Shown: positions 55,709-64,000 of the stretch, piece after piece
Position numbering within the stretch: the first letter of the stretch is position 1
Layout: each line of letters opens with the position of its first letter
From: Malachius bipustulatus
Taxonomy: Eukaryota; Arthropoda; Insecta; Coleoptera; Melyridae
DNA length: 64,000 nt
NCBI GenBank assembly: GCA_910589415.1
Contig: OU342630.1
Coordinates: 22,291,867 to 22,355,866 of the forward strand
Reading direction: 5' to 3'
Notes under the pieces: model-generated
The model's input: the letters and a program-made list of their open reading frames with translations, nothing else
Database searches by the model: none
Told to the model about the DNA's origin: nothing
Translations under genes and position numbers: made by a program

Positions 55709-55982
55709 CTAAGACAGATTACCGTTCATAAATATTATAGGATAAGTTGGTAAATTAAAATTAGCAAGTTAGTGTGATGATAAAGACTGAAAAATAGGGA
55801 GAGGAATAAATAAAATAAATTTTCAGGGATAGTGGAAAGAGTATAGGGGCCCGTTGCACAATATCAACACATTCACTGCCCCTATAAAATTCGTTGTCAA
55901 AAGGCTAAGAGAGAAGACAGTACGATATAACAATAATTGTGCAAGTGAATCAGAGAAGATTCAGCTGTGTTCAGTACTTTTA

Positions 55983-56221
55983 GGGCCAGTTGCACAAACG
56001 TTAATTAAAGATTTGTCAGATAATTACTGATTTTAAATTGCAAATTTTGAAAATAGGATGAATATTTTGAATGATCTTTTATTTTTTATCAGTCATTAAC
56101 TCTTCTAAAAGGGAGTAGAATTTATTTCCAGCAATATCAGTCCAACATTTTGATAATACAGGGCATTTTAAAATCAGTAATTATCTGGCAGATCTGTAAT
56201 TAACGTTTGTGCAACCGAACC
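55983..56221. mobile_element. PIF/Harbinger-type MITE, copy 4
   Basis: GGGCCAGTTGCACAAACGTT at left, AACGTTTGTGCAACCGAACC at right, with TTA before it. Nearly identical to 30509-30751. Next to it (55853-55950) a related GGGGCCCGTTGCAC end begins another, incomplete repeat. Confidence 0.8.
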
Positions 56222-57147
56222 TCAGACAGATAAAAGTGACAGTACAGTGTCAGTGAATTAGAAGAAGTAGAAGTAAGATTACGAAGACTTGATAATTTAA
56301 TTTTAGGGTTATCCGTGTTACTGTAATGTAGAGACTCAGAACAGATTTTTAATATATTATTGTAAAGTGAATACATCAAGGTTCTCTAAAAATTTACATG
56401 GAATGAATGCCAACAATTATTGTACAATTTACAGTTAATTAACTGATATTTGATTACAATACCAAAGGAAGTGTAGAGTAGTATGGCAATAAAACTCAGC
56501 ATATTAAGTTCTACTATTGAATTTTTTAAAGTTCAAACTGTGCCCGCAAACTGGCTCCTCGTCAAATGGAGCTCCACGTCTCACCAAGGAAAGGATCCTC
56601 ATCAGGCTGAGGAAAGTGAATAAGGTCCTAAACACTCGAGAGTGGACTAACTATCCTACACCGACAAGAGTCGGGACCTGGTCAAACACGGACGATGTGT
56701 CCATGAAGGGTATGGAAGCTTGGGGATTCCGATCCTATTACGGACTAAAATAGAAACTGCAATTTCGCCCAAAAGTCCATGATGGGTCCTCTCGCCTACA
56801 CGGGAAACCCATAAAACCAAAACCGCCTGGAAATCAAGAGGCCTCTGGAAGTGAAACCACCTGATCTGATGGTCACCATCCCACAGTCGGTAAAGTCAAT
56901 CATGCCCAAAGCCGGGCCTTCAAGGGATGGCGGACATAAACTGCCTAATTGAGGTAGTTCGCGTCCCGGGAAGGCTCCGTCAAAGAGCAAAAAAGGGGAA
57001 CGGTAAAAAGTACCCAAAAAACAAAAGCAAAAATGCTTCTGCTACAGCTAGTGCGGATAATCCACCTAGCTTACGGTCAGAAATGCCGTTTTCCCCATAC
57101 CTTCCTTCGCTTTCCCGCTTACAAATTCCTCCCCCACACCGCACTTA

Positions 57148-57739
57148 ATGTCTAACATTAAGTGCATACAGGTTAATCTTCAACAGGCCAAAGAATCCAG
57201 CTACGTGCTTGGCATGAAGTTTAAAAAACAGACGCTGGATATTGCTCTCATCCAAGAATCCTGGCTAGGCAAAAGTGGCAAAATTAGGGGTCTAGGAAAC
57301 TCATCTGGTAAGTTAGTGGCAGTCGGCTCAGAGCAATCGCCAAGAGCCTGCATACTGATCAGAAACAATATAAATTACTTTATGCTCTCAGGTTACTTGT
57401 TCCAAGATGTGACAGCAGTCCAAAGAATAGCCCCAGTGGAGAATGGCAAGATGGAATTCATCGCCTGCTCGGCTTACTTTCCAGGCGACAGGTTGCTGAA
57501 CAACCTCCTCCGCCCATAGTATGAGAGGAACAACGTCCACCTGATCGTCGGATGTGAAGAAAATTCCCACCACCGGTCCGGGGAAGCATCAACATCAACG
57601 TCAGAGGTGGTCACTTTACAACTTTTTAATAGGAAATAGACTGGTGCTACACAACATCGGCTCTAAGCCAACCTTCGTCACAAAAAATAGACAGGAGGTT
57701 CTAGACATTACGTTCAGCTCCACTTTTATTACTTTTAAC
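57148..57739 (+). pseudogene. LINE endonuclease domain, broken
   Basis: MSNIKCIQVNLQQAKESSYV, then LIQESWLGKSGKIRGL and RACILIRNNI: the start of an apurinic-type endonuclease. The frame is lost near 57515 and resumes in another frame (FLIGNRLVLHNIGSKPTFVT, QEVLDITFSS). It is cut at 57739 by the hAT element and continues at 58889 (NPKGTDWEGYKMALRSGMGS). Confidence 0.82.
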
Positions 57740-58880
57740 TAGGGAATCCTTAGGGTACCCGGGTACCCAGGTACCCGTTAAGACGTCACTAACCCGGATA
57801 AACATTGATATACCCGTTTGTAAATTTACCAACTAAACCTGCATGTATAAAACGAAACTCCCAAAAATGAAATTTAAAATCTGCATAAAGCATAAAGAAA
57901 GAGTAAATTCTGTGAAATGACTTGTGTAAACAGAGCAGCAACATAAAATCAGTTAGTTTTTATGGGCTGCACCTGCAAGAAAAGACATCACTTGCAGGAA
58001 TTGGCTTGGCAGACCACCCTGCCAGTCGTCTATACGACTATGCGCCCTTCAGTAGTGAGTGTCTCATATCATACAAACTAAAATCGTAAAATAATACCAT
58101 CATTATTTCATAGAGGTCTATTTACACCTAACGGCACGAACACGCGCCGAGTGTTCAACGTGGGCTTCAATTTTTATTATTCAATGGACATTTTGAATGG
58201 ACACATTTACATCAAACAGCGATGAGCCTGTCGTCAGATGTAGATGCATGCAGCCATGTATTATTAAAAAAAAAATTATGTTAACGTTGAACTACACCCG
58301 GCCCTGGCCGTTAGTGTAAATAGACCTCAATTTCATTTAATAGATGACGTCTCGCATCTCACTTTGACGATTGTTGATACTTGGACCACCTGCGCGTTAA
58401 TTCACCGTATTCCTGCTGACCCCTGATTTTCAGGAGACGACGACAATGACGAATAATATAAGCATTGATTTATTGCCGATTATCATTCCTACCGGAAATT
58501 GTATTGACTGCATAAAATGAAACAAACCACTTAGGTTCTATTACTGAGTGCCTACACAGGGCAACAAATACGCGTTGGATAATTTTTTTGCTGACTCATA
58601 AGAAAAGTAAAACCTTTAAAGAGGAAGAATAATTTTTGTTGAAATGTTTAATTTATTCCATGCAGTTTGATATAGGTAAAACAAATCGGTTAACCGTTTA
58701 AACGTTTAGTTTTCTTAAACGCGTTTATTATTTCATAACCGTTTAAACGTTTCATCCCTAAATTGTATTCAAGTTTTTCAAATTAATTTATTTAAGAAAA
58801 TATGTGTCGGATACCCGCGAGTACCCGGGTAATAAAAACGGGTATCCGGGTAGCAATTTTTGCCGGGTATGGATTCCCTA
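57740..58880 (-). mobile_element. nonautonomous hAT element, copy 2
   Basis: TAGGGAATCC...GGATTCCCTA with the 8-bp duplication CTTTTAAC (57732-57739, 58881-58888). Inverted relative to 44246-45275 and about 110 bp longer, owing to extra sequence around 58075-58290. Terminal GGGTACCCGGGTACCC-like repeats as in copy 1. No transposase. Confidence 0.88.
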
Positions 58881-59146
58881 CTTTTAACCCTAAAGGAACA
58901 GATTGGGAGGGATACAAGATGGCCCTACGGTCTGGTATGGGGTCTGTGATTTCCACAATCCAAAGTCGCGGTGAAATTGAAATCATGGCGAAGCAGATCC
59001 AGAACGCAATTATCTCAGCATATCATGAAATCATGAAAACGGTTCACTAAAGGTGAACAGAAATATTAACTGCCGGAATAACGAGCTAGAAAAAAGTATA
59101 AAAAATCGAGCTAAGGAGACGGGCAACTTGGAAAAATATAAACGTA

Positions 59147-60829
59147 GGAAACAGAAGGCAAGTATACTCAAGGATTAATTCATAAAAATAGTGAATTGTA
59201 GGTCAATGAGTATAAGCACACAGAGTGCAATTGCTAGCCTGTTAGGTGGGTTCGGAGAATTCCTCCATCGCCCATAACAGTTGTCATGCTGGCAGTGCCC
59301 GAAACTCCAACCACAGAGTTTGGCCAGCATTAACACGGAACTCCGTGTGGTGTAAAATAGAGCGACATCTAGCGGTCAGTTGAAGGAACTAACCGTGAGT
59401 TCACTCTAAATTGATTGAAGTTCCAGACACTACCAATAAAGCCGGTCGATGACAACGAATAATGAAGAAAACAGAAGGCAAGTATACTCAAGGATTAATT
59501 CATAAAAATAGTGAATTGTAGGTCAATGAGTATAAGCACACAGAGTGCAATTGCTAGTAGTGTTGGGCGATACATATCGATACTTTCGAATATCGATATT
59601 TTTGAGTGCGATACACGATATTTTGTATCGATACCTGAAGAACCGATACAGGCACTGGATCGATCCCAGACACCTTGGTATCGATACCTACTCGATACTG
59701 TATAAGTAAGGTAGACCGTAGAGCACCTAACTCAATTTCGTCATGCTGCTGCCATCTTGTGACCAAAAGTTTAAACATTGACTTAAACATTTATTGAACC
59801 TCTTAGGTTATAATTTTACTTATTTTTTAATTTCATGATTTTTTTTTTAATTTTTTTTTTATTCATGACATGTATGCATGTATGTATTAAGTATGTAATT
59901 ATTATGTATTTAATATACCTCTACACCTACCACATACCATTCTCAGTAATAAATATTTATTTTTCATCCTTATTTTGATGTTATTATCTCTACCGATATT
60001 TTGTATCGATACTAACAATATCGATACTCTTGGAGCGATACGATACGAGTATCGATATTTTGTTTACCGATACGGACCGATACACTGTATCGATACTTTT
60101 CGTGGTATCGCCCAACACTAATTGCTAGCCTGTTAGGTGGGTTCGGAGAATTCCTCCATTGCCCATAACAGTTGTCATGCTGGCAGTGCCCGAAACTCCA
60201 ACCAGAGAGTTTTCTTCCGCATCCAACAGCAGAGCCTTCCAGAGTACCAAATCAAGCACAGACACGTGTTTCGTTCTACTGGAACTCATCAGTGTGCTGC
60301 ATTCGGAGTATCTGGAGGATGCTGTCGGATGAACGGAAGCCGGGGCCTCTTAAGGCCAGCATTAACACGGAACTCCGTGTGGTGTAAAATAGAGCGACAT
60401 CTAGCGGTCAGTTGAAGGAACTAACCGTGAGTTCACTCTAGTGTCTGGAACTTCAATCAATTTAGAGTGAACTCACGGTTAGTTCCTTCAACTGACCGCT
60501 AGATGTCGCTCTATTTTACACCACACGGAGTTCCGTGTTAATGCTGGCCTTAAGAGTCCCCGGCTTCCGTTCATCCGACAGCATCCTCCAGATACTCCGA
60601 ATGCAGCACACTGATGAGTTCCAGTAGAACGAAACACGTGTCTGTGCTTGATTTGGTACTCTGGAAGGCTCTGCTGTTGGATGCGGAAGCAAACTCTCTG
60701 GTTGGAGTTTTGGGCACTGCCAGCATGACAACTGTTATGGGCGATGGAGGAATTCTCCGAACCCACCTAACAGGCTAGCAATTGCACTCTGTGTGCTTAT
60801 ACTCATTGACCTACAATTCACTATTTTTA
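59147..60829. mobile_element. large foldback element inserted in the LINE
   Basis: Flanked by AATATAAACGTA-like duplication (about 59135-59146 and 60833-60844). The right half is a hairpin: the arm 60121-60450 (GCCTGTTAGGTGGGTTCGGA onward) mirrors 60451-60800, with a centre at CTCTAGTGTCTGGAACTTC. The left half carries direct copies of the same arm (59160-59400 and 59479-59557), one shortened by an internal deletion. It is interrupted by a hAT derivative. Apparent 92-codon frames on both arms mirror each other and are not genes. Confidence 0.75.
59558..60120. mobile_element. nonautonomous hAT element with TATCGATA arrays
   Basis: Ends TAGTGTTGGGCGATAC and GTATCGCCCAACACTA (one internal difference), flanked by the 8-bp duplication ATTGCTAG (59550-59557, 60121-60128). 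Each terminal ~120 bp contains four TATCGATA motifs (near 59575, 59590, 59625, 59678 and 60003, 60018, 60049, 60087), plus CGATAC repeats. The centre is AT-rich and noncoding. Confidence 0.88.
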
Positions 60830-60837
60830 TGAAATAT

Positions 60838-62930
60838 AAACGTACTCTAACGGAATATAATAAGGAGATCAGATGAACTAAAACGGAGTCTTAGAGGAAG
60901 TTCTGCTACAGTGATCTGCCTAGAAGTAACAGAATCAACAAGATACTCTCAAGAGATTTGGTACAGACGCTTGGTTTGGTAAAATGACCTAATGGCTCTT
61001 ACATGGACTCAATCGTAGAAATGCCAGAGATCTTAAGAGATACACACTCTCCAGGTAGTTGGCCTCTGTCTGATTGTAGACCGCCTTCAACAGGAGGACA
61101 ACAAAAAAGACCCCAAAAACCTGATTGGGTGGTGTGTCGATTGATCATAACAACCCATACAATTGAAAGAGCGGTGAAAGCCTTCAAGCCTTTCAAATTG
61201 CCAGGAGATGACGTCATATTTCCGGCCCTACTACAAAAGGGTTTGTAGATATTGATGCCATCTCCAATGAAGATATTTAGAGCTAACCTCTTTTTTAATA
61301 AAAAGTCTGGAAAGGGTGCTGGATGCGACATCAGGAGTGTGCTGAATAGCCGCCCACTTAATGCGGGCCAGTATGCCTACCAAACAGGAAAGTCAACCGA
61401 CCTTGCTCTCAACAACCTTGTGAGTTGAGCTAGAATACCAGGTCTTCCAGGTGGCTGCCTTCCTCGACATAGAAGGAGCGTTCAACAACGCACTTCCAAA
61501 ATCCCTCTATATAAGGCAGTTGTCTCAAGAGGATTCCATCAGTCACACGACCTCAATGGGAGGGGAAAATATCGAATTTTAGTCCGCAAGGGGGGTCAGC
61601 AGGGAGGGGTTTTCTCCCTTTTGCTCTGGTTCCTTCTCGTCGATGATCTTCTAGCCGTTCTCTCACTATGGACTGTCGATGTTCAGACATATGCTGATGA
61701 CTTGGTAATTCTAATCAAACAAAGATCTGAAGCTACCATTTATAGGGTCCTTCAGAAAGTACTTGAGGTGACTTATCAGTGGTGCCAGAGGGAACACATG
61801 TCAGTTGACCCTCGCAAAACTGTCATAGTACCATTTTTTAGAAAGAAAAGGTTGGACGGTTTAACGCCCCCAACTCTTCTGGGAGAAACCATTCCATTTG
61901 CAGAGGAAGCTAAGTACCTAGGATAAATCCTGTATAAAAAGTTTACTTGGGACTCCCATCTGGAAAAAGTTATACACAGAGCCAAACACTCCTTATGGAC
62001 ATGTGAAAAAATCTGTGGCAAAACATGGGGAATCGGGCCCAAGTACTACTTGGTGGTCAAAAGGCCCAGCAGGCCATGGCCGAATTAAAGCTCTCTAGTC
62101 TACAAAGACATGCTTGTCTGGCGATATGTGGTGCCATTAACACCACACCGTTGGCGGCTACTGAGATCGTACTGGACTTACCACCTCTCCATATTTATTT
62201 GCAGAGAGAGGCCAGATGGACTACATATAGAATGCTACAGATGGTAAAAAGCTTGCCAAAGGCTTATAACTTGAGGAGCGAACCAGATTACTGGATGACA
62301 TAGAAAGTCAGTCTACTGGGTATGCCCTCGGATATAATGCCTAAGACAATCATGAACCGTTCTGCTTATAAAGTCCTTCTCCCAGGAAGAAACATGTGGG
62401 AGGACAACAGAAATGAACTGACAGCAGATTTCAGATGGTTCACCGATGGATCCAAGACATCCACAGGAACTGATGCAGGGGTGTAGCGCTGGCTTAAAGA
62501 AGGGAGTGTTCTCGAGCCTGGGCCTTCACGCAACCACTTTCCAGCCCAAAATCTATGCCACAGATCTCTGTGCGCAGTTAAGAAAGGAAAAGATGCACTG
62601 CCAAAACAGATCAATAAAGATATTTTCAGACAACCAAGCGATTCTAAAAGCCCTTAGCTCAAGTCACTGCAAGCCCAACTTGGTCTGGAACTTCAACTAA
62701 CCTTGAATGCTTTAGCAAAGAGCAACGAAGTAACTCTGTCTGTATTCCGGGCCATGCTGCGTATGGAGAGAACAAACTTGCCGACTCTCTGGCCAGGAAA
62801 GGTGCCGAATCCGAATTTATCAGACCAGAACCAGCATATCACCGGATATTGCCAAAACAACAATACGAAACTGGGCTGAGAGGGAAGTCCTCCAGCACTG
62901 GGAAAACTTGCCAAGATTGGACCATTCAAA
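60838..62930 (+). pseudogene. LINE reverse transcriptase and RNase H, broken
   Basis: RT motifs spread over three frames: TIERAVKAFKPFKLPGDDV (61150), AAFLDIEGAFNNALP (61460, motif A), GGQQGGVFSLLLWFLLVDDL (61590, motif B), VQTYADDLVILI (61680, motif C). RNase H follows: FRWFTDGSKTSTGTDAGV (62430), FSDNQAILKALSS (62625), CIPGHAAYGENKLADSLARK (62735). Frameshifts separate nearly every block, so the copy is dead. Confidence 0.85.
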
Positions 62931-63322
62931 GGCCTTTATAAAGAGTATTTCGAAAAAAAAAGGACCAAATAACAATTGACTTAACAGGAAAGAACTGATA
63001 GCCTTAATGGGCCTTTATAATGGGCCCTACAAGCTGAATCATCATTTGCACAGGATGGATTTAGCGATCAGCACTCAATGCCGCCTGTGCTTGAAGGATG
63101 ACTGGTCCTTTCCTCTTTGGGAAGGACCAGATTTAAAACCTTCAGTAGAGGCTTTCTCACATCGGAGGACCTGAACACATTAACAACGGTCAAGATGGTC
63201 AGCTTCTTCAAAAAGGCTGACCTGATGGGGTTAATGTAGCATGACGAGATATGAGCCCAATAGACCCTCGGTCGCAGGAGAGGTGTTACAACTGGCCTAC
63301 TCACGATAAATCTAAATCTAAT

Positions 63323-64000
63323 CTAACGTATATCTGCAAGTTCCATGCACTGTTTTTTCTACAATCCTCTTTATTTCATAAAATAGATTTAAAAAAAAAT
63401 TAATGTAATTAATCAAAATATTAAATTTAACATTTCATGTTGACATTTCATTGAAAAAGAAGTAGGTTCTGAGCGAAAAGGGACCGATTCGATTCCAAAT
63501 ACTGTGCTGTTGGTCAGTTTTATCACTTTGTTAATGAAAATTTAAAAAAAAAAATTAAATTTCTTGCATCAAATCAACAAGCAACTTTTTTTTTTGTTTT
63601 ACCACTTTCAATTTCATAATACCAGATTAACCATAACACTGCTTACAAGTATACATACAGTGCATTTATTTTAAGTGTTGCCATAGGGAATAGCATGTAA
63701 AAAAATACACCCTATGTTAACTTATGTTGCCTTGTACTTTGGAAGTCGTTTTTAATTTTCAATAATAGTACATGTCATCTACTTTACAATACGACCTTTC
63801 AGAAAAGCCTGTCATTGTTCAATTTTATGATACAGGCTGTCCCATTGAGGTGAAAAAACTGCAAGAAACGGTAAGAGATACGAAGTCGGTTAAATTACAA
63901 AAAAGTTGCGCTGTTTTGAGACGAGTATTTGGCAAATTTTTTTCCCTCAATACTCCCAGAATTTCCTGAAATATCCTGAAAAAACTTGAAACATGCAGAT
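63323..64000. other. end of window, nothing recognised
   Basis: AT-rich. A 65-codon plus-strand frame at 63772 (starting MSSTLQYDLSEKPVIVQFYD) has no family I recognise and looks repeat-derived. The missing first clu exon(s) were not found here. Confidence 0.35.

Larger units (their letters stand above)
56517..63322 (+). mobile_element. non-LTR retrotransposon (I/LOA-like with RNase H), multiply interrupted
   Basis: Order: ORF1-like debris (56517-57140), endonuclease (57148-57739), hAT insertion, endonuclease/linker (58889-59146), foldback insertion, reverse transcriptase and RNase H (60838-62930), C-terminal CxxC region, and a tail of AATCTAA units ending about 63322. Removing the two insertions restores about 4 kb of one element. 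The RNase H domain suggests the I/LOA/Jockey assemblage rather than R1. Many stops and frameshifts. Confidence 0.82.

Noticed and set aside
53744..53800. Extension of the clu exon frame beyond 53801
   Set aside because: The open frame continues into the intron, but the family alignment and the phase of the next exon require the GTCAGT donor at 53800.
54047..54446. Several long frames on both strands across 54047-54446
   Set aside because: All but one are shadows of the highly conserved, GC-richer clu CLU-domain exon.
60137..60766. A pair of 92-codon frames on opposite strands with the same protein
   Set aside because: They are the two arms of a foldback; mirror-image frames are expected from the inverted repeat and show no domain.
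63772..63969. 65-codon plus-strand frame near the window end
   Set aside because: No family recognised and codon content typical of AT-rich noncoding DNA; listed only under the flank.

Overview
This is an AT-rich, repeat-rich animal nuclear window, most likely from an insect. The evidence is small 51-60 nt introns alongside very large ones, and piggyBac, Ty3/gypsy, Tc1/mariner, hAT, PIF/Harbinger and non-LTR elements. I could not fix the insect order from sequence alone.

The backbone is one host gene on the minus strand: the insect orthologue of clueless / CLUH (clustered mitochondria protein), a cytosolic mRNA-binding protein for nuclear-encoded mitochondrial transcripts. I resolved 17 coding exons from 55708 down to the stop codon at 5310. 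All junctions are GT-AG and phase-compatible, giving 3684 nt (1227 residues plus stop). The N-terminal exon or exons were not found and probably lie beyond position 64000. The gene fills about 50 kb because eight of its introns are long (0.5-22 kb) and loaded with transposons.

The most interesting finding is a family of eight ~128-nt repeats on the minus strand, i.e. in the sense orientation of clu. Each of the eight long introns carries exactly one copy, and none of the eight short introns (51-254 nt) carries any. Read on the minus strand, each has the full anatomy of a box H/ACA snoRNA: 5' hairpin, H box (AAAGCA), 3' hairpin, terminal ACA. Stems differ between copies by compensatory changes, while the 5' pseudouridylation pocket (CAGCU / CGUUC) is invariant. 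That pocket fits the conserved large-subunit rRNA motif GAACG-U-G-AGCUG, with the H box 14 nt from the predicted target uridine. The clu gene therefore appears to double as host of an eight-copy pseudouridylation-guide array.

Layout. 276-2672: apparently intact piggyBac element with a two-exon transposase. 5310-10659: last two clu exons, a 5 kb intron with two tRNA-derived SINEs and snoRNA copy 1. 10660-24971: clu exons for the TPR region, snoRNA copies 2-5, foldbacks, MITEs, a pogo relic and a degraded piggyBac nested in a 2 kb inverted repeat. 24972-29978: central exons, snoRNA copy 6, foldbacks and LINE scraps. 29979-52037: a 22 kb intron with snoRNA copy 7, a near-perfect hairpin, Harbinger remains, a complete young Ty3/gypsy element (34840-43500) whose 3' LTR is split by a 5S-rRNA-derived SINE, a hAT derivative, and two Tc1/mariner-type elements. 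52038-55708: seven N-proximal clu exons and snoRNA copy 8. 55709-64000: a further clu intron holding a Harbinger MITE and a broken non-LTR retrotransposon, itself interrupted by two hAT derivatives and a foldback.
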